From positions 1 to 64,000 of the forward strand of contig NZ_JAERQE010000022.1 in assembly GCF_016734765.1 (NCBI RefSeq): 64,000 nucleotides of DNA, in the 5' to 3' direction. This document shows positions 17,246 through 26,932 of this stretch, piece by piece. Within the stretch, counting starts at the first letter, position 1. Every line of letters starts with the position of its first letter. The notes beneath the pieces are model-generated. The model was not told where the DNA came from. It searched no databases and saw nothing but the letters and a program-made list of their open reading frames with translations. Source of the DNA: Microvirga soli (GTDB lineage Bacteria; Pseudomonadota; Alphaproteobacteria; Rhizobiales; Beijerinckiaceae). The position numbers were made by a program, and so were the translations under genes.

Positions 17246-17383
17246 CGGCCTAGCTAAGCGTCCGCCACACAATCGTTTCACAATGAAACCTATCCCCTGA
17301 GCGCCGGCATCGGCCCTCCAGCGCCTATGTTTTGCTCAGAGAAGATGAAATTTCAATCAAAGGCGGAATTGACGCTCCTAGTT

Positions 17384-17393
17384 TTGTATGCAA
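17384..17393. promoter_or_regulatory. GntR-type operator, copy 2
   Basis: TTGTATGCAA, 9 of 10 bases identical to the perfect palindrome at 16437-16446. It lies 57 bases before the binding-protein ATG, and its centre is 22 bases from copy 3, about two helical turns, so two dimers could bind on one face of the DNA. Confidence 0.55.
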
Positions 17394-17405
17394 CTTTTTC
17401 TTTTA

Positions 17406-17415
17406 TTGTATCCAA
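17406..17415. promoter_or_regulatory. GntR-type operator, copy 3
   Basis: TTGTATCCAA, 9 of 10 bases identical to the palindrome at 16437-16446. It is 35 bases before the ATG at 17450, within an AT-rich stretch that probably contains the promoter of the peptide ABC operon; binding here should block transcription. Confidence 0.55.
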
Positions 17416-17449
17416 TAAAAATCCATTCCAAAGGATTGTGGAGGTCACG

Positions 17450-19018
17450 ATGAGAGCCAAACTTGCCGCCAGCCTGACTGTTGCCGCCAGTACCCTTGTC
17501 GGAATGCCGGCCGACGCCAAGACCCTGAGGTGGGCCTCGCCTACCGACATCACGACGCTAGACCCGTATGCGCATACGGAAAGCTTCACGACGAGCATGC
17601 TGCACCATGTCTTCGACCCGCTGGTGCGTCGCGGCCGGACTCTTGAGCTGGAGCCTGCGCTGGCGATGAGTTGGAAGACGGTGAAGCCCGATACCTGGCG
17701 TTTCGAGCTGCGCCGGAACGTGAAGTTCCATAACGGCAACCCCTTCACGGCAGACGACGTAGTCGCCTCAATCAGCCGCATTCTCGATCCCGGCGCCCGG
17801 GCCCGCGGCAACCTCGCAACGGTGGTCAAGGCAGAAAAGGTCGACGACTTCACGGTCGATATCGTCACCAACGGCCCTTACCCGCTTCTTCTCAACGATC
17901 TCGCCGGCATCTACATCCTCGACAAGGAATGGATGGAGGTTAACGGCGCCCTGAAGCCTGGCAATATCGCAACCGGCGTTACCACCGCGGCATCGACCAA
18001 TGCCATCGGCACGGGGCCCTTCAAGGTTGAATCCTACAAGCCCGACGCCGGCACGACCTTCGTGGTCAATCCCGATTGGTGGGACAAGCCCCAGCACAAC
18101 CTCACCCGCATCGAGTTCAAACCGGTGAAGTCGGACGCCACGCGCGTTGCCGCCCTGCTGTCGGGCGAGCTGGATCTGATCGCGCCCGCGCCTCTCCAGG
18201 ATCTCCAGCGCATCTCGTCGTCCCAAGGCTTCAAGGTCATCGAGGAGCCGTCTCTACGCCTGATCATGCTTTCGCTCAACTTCCGTCCCGAGCTAAAAGC
18301 GATGCCCGGACAGAAGAACCCGCTGCTCGACGTCAAGGTGCGTCAGGCCATGTGGCATGCCATCGACCTCGACACGATCAAGAAACGCGTGATGCGCGAC
18401 AAGTCGCGCAATACCGGCACGCTCGTCGCTCCGCCCGTGCCCGGCTACGCAAAGGACAACGATACGCCGCTCGCCTATGACCAGAGCAAGGCGAAAGAGC
18501 TCCTCGCGGAGGCCGGCTTTCCGAACGGCTTCAAGACCAAGCTGAACTGCCCGAACGATCGCTACATCAACGACGAGCAGACCTGCGTCGCGATTGCATC
18601 CATGTGGGCGAAGGTCGGCATCCAGGCAGAACTCCAGACCGAGTCCCGGGCGACATACTTCCCGCGTCAGGACCGCGGCGAGTTCGATGTGTCCATGGTC
18701 GGCTGGGCGACCCTGCCGCCGATGGATGGGTTCAGCGTGCTCTCATCCCTGCTCACGGAGCAGAAGGACGGATATGGCGGCTCCAATGCCGGCAAATACA
18801 GCAATCCCAAGATCGAGGAGCTGACACGCAAGGCCGCCGTCGAGCTCGATGAAGCCAGGCGCCGCGACATGCTCGCCGAGGCGCTCAAGGTCGCGCGCGA
18901 TACAGTTGCCTACATTCCACTCCATCAGCAGCCCGTGGCCTGGGCTGTCCGAGACGGCGTCGAGGTCCCGCAGTTCCCGGACGAATACGTCCGCCTGTGG
19001 TTCGCCACCGTCAAGTAA
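17450..19018 (+). CDS. Peptide/nickel-type ABC importer solute-binding protein (family 5)
   Basis: A 522-residue periplasmic protein with signal peptide (MRAKLAASLTVAASTLVGMP, cleavage near ADAK) and the SBP_bac_5 signature: LRWASPTDITTLDPYAH, then LALSWKTVKPDTWRFELR-like region with FHNGNPFTADDVV at about residue 103. The ATG at 17450 has a strong GGAGG six bases upstream; the frame opens 41 codons earlier across the operator sites and is not coding there. First gene of an operon with DppB, DppC, fused DppDF and an amidohydrolase. Family members bind oligopeptides but also many other solutes; the company of deaminases suggests an N-rich small molecule. Confidence 0.9.
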   Translation: MRAKLAASLTVAASTLVGMPADAKTLRWASPTDITTLDPYAHTESFTTSMLHHVFDPLVRRGRTLELEPALAMSWKTVKPDTWRFELRRNVKFHNGNPFTADDVVASISRILDPGARARGNLATVVKAEKVDDFTVDIVTNGPYPLLLNDLAGIYILDKEWMEVNGALKPGNIATGVTTAASTNAIGTGPFKVESYKPDAGTTFVVNPDWWDKPQHNLTRIEFKPVKSDATRVAALLSGELDLIAPAPLQDLQRISSSQGFKVIEEPSLRLIMLSLNFRPELKAMPGQKNPLLDVKVRQAMWHAIDLDTIKKRVMRDKSRNTGTLVAPPVPGYAKDNDTPLAYDQSKAKELLAEAGFPNGFKTKLNCPNDRYINDEQTCVAIASMWAKVGIQAELQTESRATYFPRQDRGEFDVSMVGWATLPPMDGFSVLSSLLTEQKDGYGGSNAGKYSNPKIEELTRKAAVELDEARRRDMLAEALKVARDTVAYIPLHQQPVAWAVRDGVEVPQFPDEYVRLWFATVK

Positions 19019-19076
19019 ACCTGCAGCAGGAGACGAGCGGCTCGTCCGATTGCGGCGAGCCGCCGGGGAAACGGTC

Positions 19077-20048
19077 ATGTTCAAAGTCCTCCTCTCCCGG
19101 CTGGGCCAAGCCGCCCTTGTTATGCTCGTCGTGTCGGCCGTGTCCTTCGTGATGTTCCGATATGTCGGCGACCCCGTAGCGACCATGTCGCGCGAAAACG
19201 CCTCCGTAGAGGAGAAGGCGGAACTCCGGCGCTCCCTCGGTCTCGATCAGCCGCTGGTGGTCCAGTACGGCCGCTTCCTGACCCGCACCCTCAGCGGCGA
19301 TCTCGGCATCAGCTACCGCAATCAGCGTCCCGTGACGGAGCTGATCGCAGAACGGCTTCCCGCAACGCTGGAACTCGTGATCGTTGCGACGATCCTGTCG
19401 CTCGCTCTCGGCATTCCACTCGGTGTGCTGTGTGCGCTTAAGCCGGATGGCGTCGCCGCGCGGCTGGTGCAAGCCCTCTCTCTCGTCGGCATCTCGACAC
19501 CGACCTTCGTGACGGGCATCGTGCTTATTCTCGTCTTCGCCGTGTCTCTCGGCTGGCTGCCCTCCTTCGGACGCGGCCAAGTGGTCGATCTCGGCTGGTG
19601 GTCGACGGGCTTTCTGACAATCAGCGGTCTGAAATCGTTCATCCTGCCCGGCATTACGCTCGCTCTCTACCAGCTTACCCTCATCATGCGTCTGGTGAGA
19701 GCCGAGATGATCGATGTTCTGTCGAGCGATTACATCCGTTTCGCCAAGGCCCGAGGATTGCCGACCCGCTATATCCACTTCCGGCTCGCCTTGAGAAACG
19801 CGCTCATGCCGGTCATCACGGTCACGGGCCTCCAGATCGGCTCGCTCATCGCCTTCGCAATCGTGACCGAGACAGTCTTCCAATGGCCGGGCATGGGCCT
19901 TCTCTTCATCCAGGCCGTGAGCTTCGTCGATATTCCCGTCATGGCGGCCTATCTGCTCTTCGTCGGTCTGCTTTTCGTCCTCATCAACACCGTCGTCGAC
20001 ATTCTCTACGCCGTCGTTGATCCCCGTCTTCGCGCGAGGTCCGCATGA
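19077..20048 (+). CDS. Peptide-type ABC importer permease DppB
   Basis: A 323-residue permease with six predicted membrane helices. Typical DppB features: FRYVGDPVATM after the first helix, LRRSLGLDQPLVVQYGRFL, GDLGISYRNQRPVTELI and the EAA-loop coupling motif IRFAKARGLPTRYIHFRLALRNA. The start at 19077 is 58 bases after the binding-protein stop; a longer open frame upstream overlaps that gene and is rejected. It overlaps DppC by four bases (ATGA). Confidence 0.92.
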   Translation: MFKVLLSRLGQAALVMLVVSAVSFVMFRYVGDPVATMSRENASVEEKAELRRSLGLDQPLVVQYGRFLTRTLSGDLGISYRNQRPVTELIAERLPATLELVIVATILSLALGIPLGVLCALKPDGVAARLVQALSLVGISTPTFVTGIVLILVFAVSLGWLPSFGRGQVVDLGWWSTGFLTISGLKSFILPGITLALYQLTLIMRLVRAEMIDVLSSDYIRFAKARGLPTRYIHFRLALRNALMPVITVTGLQIGSLIAFAIVTETVFQWPGMGLLFIQAVSFVDIPVMAAYLLFVGLLFVLINTVVDILYAVVDPRLRARSA

Positions 20049-20959
20049 AAACGCTCGCTCCCACTCCTGGCCTGTTCATGCGACTGGGCGCCCCACCCTC
20101 GGCGATCGTCGCTGGAGCCCTGGCTTTGATCCTTGTGGCCTGCGCGCTGCTCGCTTCCTGGATCGCGCCTTACGACCCAACGGACCTCTCGTCGTTCGAG
20201 CTCATCAATGCCGAGCTGCCGCCTGCCTTCACGGCCGATGGCGATCCGAACTTTCTTCTCGGCACGGACAACCAAGGCCGCGATCTGCTCTCGGCCATGC
20301 TCTACGGTGCGCGCGTCTCCATCGCCATCGGCGGCGGTGCGGTCCTGCTCGCAGCCACCCTCGGCGTCTCTCTGGGCCTGCTTGCCGGCTATTTCGGCGG
20401 CAAGGTCGATGCCTTGATCATGCGGATCGCCGATGTGATCTTGAGCTTTCCTACGATCTTGCTTGCGCTCCTGGTGAGCGGCATCGCGCGGGCGCTCATT
20501 CCCGGCGCGGCGACGGCGGAATGGGCGCCGGTCATCCTGATCTGCGCCATCGCCATCCATGAATGGGTGCAGTACGCCCGAACCGTTCGCGCCGCCACCA
20601 TGGTCGAGACGGCGAAGGATTATGTCCGGGCGGCCAAAGTTATCGGCCTGCCGCCTTGGCGTATCATGCTGCGGCATATCCTGCCGAATGTGATGAGCCC
20701 TGTCCTCGTCATTTCCACCATCAATCTGGCGGCGGCCGTGCTCACCGAGGCGACCTTGTCCTTCCTCGGGGTCGGGATGCCCCCCACCTATCCCTCGCTC
20801 GGCACGCTCATCCGAATCGGCAACGAGTTCGTCTTCTCGGGGATCTGGTGGATCGCCCTATTCCCGGCTCTTGCCCTTGTGATCCTTGTGCTAGCCGTCA
20901 ACATCGTCGGCGACTGGCTCCGCGATCGCTTCAATCCCAAGCTGAGGGTGAAACGATGA
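20045..20959 (+). CDS. Peptide-type ABC importer permease DppC
   Basis: A 304-residue permease with the DppC N-terminal domain (WIAPYDPTDLSSFE, FLLGTDNQGRDLLSAMLYGARVS) and the coupling motif YVRAAKVIGLPPWRIMLRHILPN. It pairs with DppB to form the channel. The start overlaps the dppB stop and the stop overlaps the start of the ATPase gene, four bases each, so expression is tightly coupled. Confidence 0.92.
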   Translation: MKTLAPTPGLFMRLGAPPSAIVAGALALILVACALLASWIAPYDPTDLSSFELINAELPPAFTADGDPNFLLGTDNQGRDLLSAMLYGARVSIAIGGGAVLLAATLGVSLGLLAGYFGGKVDALIMRIADVILSFPTILLALLVSGIARALIPGAATAEWAPVILICAIAIHEWVQYARTVRAATMVETAKDYVRAAKVIGLPPWRIMLRHILPNVMSPVLVISTINLAAAVLTEATLSFLGVGMPPTYPSLGTLIRIGNEFVFSGIWWIALFPALALVILVLAVNIVGDWLRDRFNPKLRVKR

Positions 20960-22686
20960 ACGCGCAATCCGCTCCCGCTCTCGCTATCGACGGCCTGCGG
21001 GTCGAATATCCCCTCGCCAATGGCAGCGTCTTCACCGCCGTCGAGAACGCGTCTCTCGTCATCCAACCAGGCGAGATCCATGCGCTGGTGGGGGAATCCG
21101 GCGCCGGGAAGACGACCATCGGCAACACGGTGATGGGGCTGCTCGAGAAGCCCGGACGCGTTGCCGCCGGCAGCATCCATATCGATGGCAAGAAGTTCGA
21201 TGCTGTCAAGGGTTCGGCAACCGGCATCGTGCTCGGCCGCGATGTCGGAGCCATCTTTCAGGATCCGATGACGAGTCTGAATCCACTCTTCGCGGTAGAG
21301 AGCCAACTCACGGAGGCGATGCGCTTTCACCTCAAGCTTGACAAGGGAGATGCGCGGTCGCGCGCACTGGAACTCCTCGAATCCGTCGGAATCCCCGAGC
21401 CGAAGCGACGCCTCAAGGCGTATCCCCACCAATTGTCCGGCGGCCAGCGCCAGCGCGTCGTGATCGCGGCCGCCTTGTCATGCAATCCCAAGCTCGTAGT
21501 CGCGGATGAACCGACGACGGCGCTTGACGTCTCGGTGCAGGCGCAGATCCTCAAGCTCCTGCGTGACCTGGCCGACAGCCGCGGCATCGGCATCCTGCTC
21601 GTCACGCACAATATGGGCGTCGTCGCCCAGATTGCCGACCATGTCACCATCATGCATCGGGGCAAGGTGGTCGAGACCGGATCGACGCAAGAGGTTTTGC
21701 GCCATCCCAAGGCAGCCTATGCCAGGGCGCTGATCGGCGCCGTCCCACGCATCGACCAGCGCCTCGACCGCTTCCCAGTCCTCGGCGACGAGGGTAAGGG
21801 GCGCGCGGAGAGCGCCCGTGCGGAACTGCGCGCGAAGGCCGGGCGCTCTGAGGCCAATGCCGACGAGACCCCTATCCTCTCGATCGAGAACCTGTGCGTC
21901 GATTACACCACCAGTGGTTGGCTTCCGGGCTCGACAGGCCATCGCTTCCGCGCGGTTGACGATGTCTCCTTCTCCCTCCGAAGCGGCGAAGTGTTCGGGC
22001 TCGTCGGTGAATCCGGCTGCGGCAAGACTACGATCGCCAACGTCGTGTCAGGGCTGGTGCGTCCCAGTGCGGGCCGTGTGCTCTACCGGGGGCAGAGCAT
22101 CGCTGGCGAAGGCGCGACCCGCCGGGTCGGGCCGCTGCGCCAAGCGATTCAAATGATCTTCCAGGATCCCTATTCCTCTCTCAACAGCCGGATGCGCATC
22201 GGTTCGATCCTATCGGAGCCGATCCTCTTCTACCGTCTCGCCACCTCCCGCGCCGAGGCAGAGACCGACGTCACGCGTCTGATCGAAGCCGTCGGCTTGG
22301 ACGCGGATGCCTCCCAGCGTTTCCCGCATGCATTCTCGGGCGGTCAGAGGCAACGCCTGTCGATCGCGCGGGCGCTCGGGGCGCGACCCAAGCTGATCGT
22401 CTGCGATGAGCCGACCTCGTCCCTGGACGTGTCGGTGCAGGCTCAGATCCTGAACCTGCTGAAGGATTTGCGCGATGCCACTGGCCTGACCCTCCTGCTC
22501 ATCAGCCACGACCTCGCCGTGGTGCGGCAGATGTGCGATCGCGTGGCCGTGATGAGACAGGGGCAGCTCCTGGAGCAGGCCGATTCCGAAACTCTCTTCG
22601 ACAAGCCGCAGCATCCCTACACGCAGGAACTGCTGTCGCTTGTTCCGACCCTCGACCGCATTCGCGGCGAAACCCAAGCCGCCTGA
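20956..22686 (+). CDS. Fused DppD-DppF-type ABC ATPase (two nucleotide-binding domains)
   Basis: A 576-residue protein with two complete ATPase domains: the first (about 8-265) has GESGAGKTT, LSGGQRQRVVIAAAL and LVVADEPTTALDV; the second (about 312-565) has GESGCGKTT, FSGGQRQRLSIARALG and LIVCDEPTSSLDV. Both carry the oligopeptide-ATPase tail that holds an iron-sulphur or structural motif in some relatives, here without obvious Cys clusters. A linker rich in Glu, Ala and Arg (about 270-300) joins them. GsiA-like fusion makes a separate second ATPase unnecessary. It starts at the ATG overlapping dppC (ATGA); an in-frame extension further upstream is a non-coding overlap. Confidence 0.92.
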   Translation: MNAQSAPALAIDGLRVEYPLANGSVFTAVENASLVIQPGEIHALVGESGAGKTTIGNTVMGLLEKPGRVAAGSIHIDGKKFDAVKGSATGIVLGRDVGAIFQDPMTSLNPLFAVESQLTEAMRFHLKLDKGDARSRALELLESVGIPEPKRRLKAYPHQLSGGQRQRVVIAAALSCNPKLVVADEPTTALDVSVQAQILKLLRDLADSRGIGILLVTHNMGVVAQIADHVTIMHRGKVVETGSTQEVLRHPKAAYARALIGAVPRIDQRLDRFPVLGDEGKGRAESARAELRAKAGRSEANADETPILSIENLCVDYTTSGWLPGSTGHRFRAVDDVSFSLRSGEVFGLVGESGCGKTTIANVVSGLVRPSAGRVLYRGQSIAGEGATRRVGPLRQAIQMIFQDPYSSLNSRMRIGSILSEPILFYRLATSRAEAETDVTRLIEAVGLDADASQRFPHAFSGGQRQRLSIARALGARPKLIVCDEPTSSLDVSVQAQILNLLKDLRDATGLTLLLISHDLAVVRQMCDRVAVMRQGQLLEQADSETLFDKPQHPYTQELLSLVPTLDRIRGETQAA

Positions 22687-22704
22687 CCGACCGGAGTGTA
22701 CCGC

Positions 22705-24159
22705 ATGGCCGACATCATCATCACCAACGGCATCGTCGTGACGATGGACCCGCAACGCAGGGTCATCGAGAACGGTGCCGTCGCCATCGAAAAGGATCGG
22801 ATCGTCGCAGTCGGGACGACCGAGGAGGTGCTGGAGGCCCATCAGGCGCCCACGATGATCGACGCCAGCCGTAAGATCGTCATGCCCGGCCTGATCGATG
22901 GGCATGCCCATGCGGGTCACGGCCTGATCAAAACCATGGGGGGAGGTGATAGCAACGCTTGGTACGAAGCCTGCCACCAAGCGTATACGGTGGCTTCGAC
23001 ACCCGAGTTCTGGCGCGCGGAATCGCGTCTCGCAGCGCTCGAGCGTCTACGCTTCGGCGTGACCACGGGAGTTTCCCTGCTGGGCGGTGGCGATACGATT
23101 CTTCGTACCGATGAGCCCATGTACGGTGATGCTCATTGTGAAGGCGTGCGGGAAGTCGGAACCCGTTCTGTCGTCGCCGTCGGGCCGACCCGCCCACCTC
23201 ATCCCCGCACCTATGCGCGTTTCGTCGATGGAAAGGCCGTCGAGCGGTCCGTCACGTTCGAAGAGCAGTTCGAAACGTGTCTCTCCCTCATCAGAACCTG
23301 GCACGGCAAAGAAGGCGGCCGCCTGAATATCGCGCTCATCACGCCGACCCTTCGCGCTGAGCATGTCGAAGAGCTTGGGCAGGCGAACCTTGAGGAAGCC
23401 ATCCGTCAGGCCCGCATGACCGCGGATCTCGCCCGCGAGGCCGGCCTCGTCTTCACCCAGGACGGACATACCAAAGGCAGCGTCGCCTATGCCAATGAGC
23501 TCGGCATCCTGGGGCCGAACGCTCTCTTGTCGCATTCCACTAATCTTACGGAGGATGAGATCCGGATCGTCGCCGACACCGGAACGAACATCGCTCACAA
23601 CCCAAGCGCGATTGCCTCAATCCTCGGCCGCTGCCCGGTTCCCGAACTCTTGGAGGCCGGCGCCAATGTCTGCCTCGGTTCCGATGCGACTGCCCCGGAC
23701 CGCTCCGGCGACATGTTCCGGCACATGCAACAATGCATGCACTACCACCGGACGTATTTCAAAGACCCCACCTGGCTGCCGCCAGGGCGCGTGCTGGAGA
23801 TGTGCACCATTGATGCCGCCAAGGCGCTCGGGATGGAGAAGGATATCGGCTCCCTTGAAGTCGGCAAGAAGGCGGACGTGGTGCTGCTTGACCTGAGGCG
23901 GCCCCATCTCTACCCGCTCAACATGGCTGTCTTCCGGCTGATTTATTTCGCTAATGGCAATGATGTCGACACCGTCATCGTCGATGGCCGAATTGCCCTG
24001 CAAAATCGCGAGGCCGTCTTTGTCGATGAAGATGAGATCCTCGACGAGGCTCAGCGCGAGACCGAGGCCATGCTCGACCGCACCGGCTTCCGGTACATGC
24101 TCGAAACGCCGAAGATGTTCTGGCGCCACGTGAGGGCAACCGACCAGATCGAAGGTTGA
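22705..24159 (+). CDS. Amidohydrolase, S-adenosylhomocysteine deaminase / chlorohydrolase-like
   Basis: A 484-residue binuclear-fold hydrolase of the TrzN/AtzA/MtaD group. Motifs: VMPGLIDGHAHAGHGLIK (the HxH metal pair), FTQDGHTKGS (metal His), LSHSTNLTEDEI (His) and CLGSDATAPDRSGDMF (catalytic Asp). Members deaminate or dechlorinate N-heterocycles such as guanine, triazines or adenosine derivatives. ATG at 22705 preceded by CCGGAG; a GTG three codons earlier is less likely. The gene follows the ABC ATPase after 18 bases and is the likely first catabolic enzyme for the imported solute. Confidence 0.83.
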   Translation: MADIIITNGIVVTMDPQRRVIENGAVAIEKDRIVAVGTTEEVLEAHQAPTMIDASRKIVMPGLIDGHAHAGHGLIKTMGGGDSNAWYEACHQAYTVASTPEFWRAESRLAALERLRFGVTTGVSLLGGGDTILRTDEPMYGDAHCEGVREVGTRSVVAVGPTRPPHPRTYARFVDGKAVERSVTFEEQFETCLSLIRTWHGKEGGRLNIALITPTLRAEHVEELGQANLEEAIRQARMTADLAREAGLVFTQDGHTKGSVAYANELGILGPNALLSHSTNLTEDEIRIVADTGTNIAHNPSAIASILGRCPVPELLEAGANVCLGSDATAPDRSGDMFRHMQQCMHYHRTYFKDPTWLPPGRVLEMCTIDAAKALGMEKDIGSLEVGKKADVVLLDLRRPHLYPLNMAVFRLIYFANGNDVDTVIVDGRIALQNREAVFVDEDEILDEAQRETEAMLDRTGFRYMLETPKMFWRHVRATDQIEG

Positions 24160-24246
24160 TGAGCCGGAGCGCGGCGGGCTCCTACCCAGTCCACTATTGT
24201 CACGATCATTGTGCCAACCGCTTCCACGCGGATGGAAGGACAAGGA

Positions 24247-25488
24247 ATGCTGACTGTACACGAGCGGAAGACGAACGAGGTGCAGACGCCCCGCAGCAGC
24301 ATGCGGTCCGGGTCTGCCCTCGCTGGCTTCGTCGTGGCCTGCATCATGGTGGCGGCGCTCAACCTTCGCCCTGCCCTCACATCCGCTGCGACCATGCTGG
24401 CCGAGATTCAGGCGAGCCTTGGACTCGGCGATGTGTGGATTGGCGTTTTGACCACCATGCCTGTGCTTTGCTTCGGCGCGTTTGGTCCGCTCGCACCGCT
24501 CCTCTCCGCCAGGCTTGGCCTCGAACGGACGATCGCGATCCTGCTCATATGCCTTGCGGCTGGGCTTGCCCTTCGCGCTGTACCGGCAAGTCTCGCCCTG
24601 TTCACGGGCACCCTCGTGGCAGGAGCAGCTATAGGCATGGCGGGCGTGCTCTTGCCGGTGGTAATCCGACGGCGTTTTCCCGAGCGGATCGGCTTGATGA
24701 CAGGTCTTTACACGATGATCCTCAGCGTCGGCGGAGCCAGCGCTGCGGGACTGACGCCGCTTCTCGAAGGGGCGTGGCGCTCCTGGACCCTGGCCCTGGC
24801 GTGCTGGAGCCTTCTTGCATTGGCCGGCGGCATCATGTGGAGTGCCCTGGCCGCGGCCGAACCTTCCTCCGTTGGCACTGCGCCCCTACCGCGTTTCGCG
24901 CTTCTCCTGCGTGACCGCCTAGCCTGGTCGGTCACGGCCTTCATGGGACTGCAGGCAGGCCTGGCCTTCATTGTGCTCGGCTGGCTGCCGACGCTGCTGC
25001 GTGATCGAGGGCTCGATGTGCTGGACGCCGGCATCGTCACTTCCGTCTCGATCCTGTCGCAGACCGCCACTGCGCTGCTCGTGCCCTCGCTCGCCACGCG
25101 ACGGGCGTCACCGCGCCTTCTGGTCCTGCTGGTTCTCCTGGCCACCGGAACGGGATTTCTCGGCCTGCTCTATGCGCCGCTCCAATCCCGCCTCCTGTGG
25201 GCGCTCATCCTTGGCCTCGGTCAGGGCGGTCTCTTCGGCCTCGCACTTCTTTTCATCTCGCTGCGCTCTCCGACAGCGGAGGTCACGGGGATGCTGTCGG
25301 GCATGTCGCAGAGCATAGGCTATCTCGGTGCGTCCCTGTGCCCCTTTGCAGTCAGTATGCTACGCAACGGTCGGGACCCATTTCTAGGCCCTGCCGTCAT
25401 CGTTGTCGCGATCACGATGGGCTGCATCTGGTCCGGCCTGCGAGCGGCAGCACCCGCGTATGTGCTTCCGCATCTCAAGAAAGACTAG
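24247..25488 (+). CDS. MFS transporter, CynX/NimT family
   Basis: A 413-residue, 12-helix major facilitator. AALNLRPALTSAATMLAEI in helix 1 and VWIGVLTTMPVLCFG are the CynX/NimT (cyanate or 2-nitroimidazole permease-like) signature. GGAAGGA seven bases before the ATG at 24247 favours this start over an upstream GTG at 24211. It is 87 bases after the amidohydrolase gene, same strand, and faces the convergent hydantoinase gene. It may export a toxic or waste product (for example cyanate-like or an amine) or import a related substrate; direction cannot be read from sequence. Confidence 0.82.
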   Translation: MLTVHERKTNEVQTPRSSMRSGSALAGFVVACIMVAALNLRPALTSAATMLAEIQASLGLGDVWIGVLTTMPVLCFGAFGPLAPLLSARLGLERTIAILLICLAAGLALRAVPASLALFTGTLVAGAAIGMAGVLLPVVIRRRFPERIGLMTGLYTMILSVGGASAAGLTPLLEGAWRSWTLALACWSLLALAGGIMWSALAAAEPSSVGTAPLPRFALLLRDRLAWSVTAFMGLQAGLAFIVLGWLPTLLRDRGLDVLDAGIVTSVSILSQTATALLVPSLATRRASPRLLVLLVLLATGTGFLGLLYAPLQSRLLWALILGLGQGGLFGLALLFISLRSPTAEVTGMLSGMSQSIGYLGASLCPFAVSMLRNGRDPFLGPAVIVVAITMGCIWSGLRAAAPAYVLPHLKKD

Positions 25489-25502
25489 CGGCCTCGCTTC
25501 TA

Positions 25503-26930
25503 TCAGCCCTGGGCGGGCGCAGCATAAGCCGATACGTCTCGGGCGAGGATGCGGCCAGCCCCCTTTGCACCGACGATGCGTCCGCCTTCGGCCACGATTT
25601 GACCGCGCAGCAGCGTTGTCACCGGCCAACCGGTGACCTCAAATCCTTCCCACGGCGTGTAGTCGGCCCCATGATGAAGGATCTCTTGGCGGATGATCTC
25701 ACGGCGATTCGGATCCCACAGCACGATATCCGCGTCGAAGCCCACGCCAATGGAGCCCTTGCGCGGATAGAGGCCGTAGATCTTGGCGTGATTGGTGGCC
25801 GTCAGTTCCACGAAGCGGTTGAGGGAGATACGGCCCTTAGAAACACCTTCCGAGAACAGGATGGGCAGGCGGGTCTCGACGCCGGGAATGCCGTTCGGCA
25901 CCCACCGGAAAGAGGATCTGCCATTCGGGTAGAGCTTGCCGTCTGGGCTGTCATAGCGGAACGGGCAATGATCCGACGAGAACGTCTGGAACACACCGCT
26001 GCGCAGCCCTTCCCAGATGGCCGCCTGGCTCTCTGTATCCCGTGGCGGAGGCGAGCAGACGTACTTTGCACCAGTCATGTCCATGTCCGGACCCTGCAAG
26101 TCCTCGGCGGTGAGCGTGATGTATTGCGGACAGGTCTCGGCGTAGACCTTGAGGCCACGGGACTGCGCCCAGCGAATCTGCTCCATGGCCTCGCGTCCGG
26201 ACACATGCACGATCATGATCGGCACGTCGACAAGCTCCGCATGGCTGATCGCCCTATGGGTTGCTTCGCGCTCCACGATTTCGGGACGGGAGACTGCATG
26301 GTAGTAGGGTGCAGTCCGGCCCGCCCTTTCGAGGCGCTCGGTCATGTAGCGGATGGCATCATAGCCTTCGGCATGAACCATTACGAGGGCTCGCTCCCGT
26401 CGGGCAACCTCGAACACGTCAAGAAGTTCGTTGTCCTTGAGCACGAGATCATCGTAGGTCATGAAAACCTTGAACGACGTATAGCCATCCTTGAGCAGCG
26501 CGGGGAGTTCCTGCCCCAGAACCTCAGGCGTCGGATCGGAAATGATCAGGTGGAAGGCCGTGTCGACATAGCACTCGTTCTCGGCCTTCCGCCGATACTC
26601 TTCGACACAGGCGCGCAGGGACGTGCCCCGCTGCTGGAGCGCAAAGGGAAGCACCGTTGTGTTGCCGCCGGCTGCAGCGGAGGCCGTGGCAGAGGCGAAG
26701 TCGTCCGCCATGACGATTCCGGGCCCGGAAGGTTGAGCGATGTGAACATGGCTGTCGATGCCTCCTGGGAGCACGAGCAGTCCGGTGGCGTCGATTTCTC
26801 TCGGAGCGCGAAGACTCTCACCCAGCACGACGATGCGTTCGCCCCTGACGCCAACGTCGCAGCGAAACGTGTCGGAGGCCGTGACAACGGTGCCGCCGCG
26901 AATTGCAAGATCGAGCTCCATCTCCACCAT
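25503..26930 (-). CDS. Dihydropyrimidinase / hydantoinase
   Basis: A 475-residue cyclic amidase. LVLPGGIDSHVHIAQP (HxH), TSFKVFMTYDD with the carboxylated lysine bridging two metals, MVHAEGYDAI and IVHVSGREAMEQI (two metal His) and SSDHCPF (catalytic Asp) are all in place. It opens dihydropyrimidine or hydantoin rings to N-carbamoyl amino acids in the cytoplasm. The M20 amidohydrolase at 8.3 kb could take the next step. It lies two bases after the class V aminotransferase-like gene and ends the leftward operon that begins near 30970. Confidence 0.9.
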   Translation of the reverse strand: MVEMELDLAIRGGTVVTASDTFRCDVGVRGERIVVLGESLRAPREIDATGLLVLPGGIDSHVHIAQPSGPGIVMADDFASATASAAAGGNTTVLPFALQQRGTSLRACVEEYRRKAENECYVDTAFHLIISDPTPEVLGQELPALLKDGYTSFKVFMTYDDLVLKDNELLDVFEVARRERALVMVHAEGYDAIRYMTERLERAGRTAPYYHAVSRPEIVEREATHRAISHAELVDVPIMIVHVSGREAMEQIRWAQSRGLKVYAETCPQYITLTAEDLQGPDMDMTGAKYVCSPPPRDTESQAAIWEGLRSGVFQTFSSDHCPFRYDSPDGKLYPNGRSSFRWVPNGIPGVETRLPILFSEGVSKGRISLNRFVELTATNHAKIYGLYPRKGSIGVGFDADIVLWDPNRREIIRQEILHHGADYTPWEGFEVTGWPVTTLLRGQIVAEGGRIVGAKGAGRILARDVSAYAAPAQG

Positions 26931-26932
26931 CC

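Noticed and set aside
20563-20955. N-terminal extension of the fused ABC ATPase
   Set aside because: It overlaps dppC in another frame and has no ATPase sequence.
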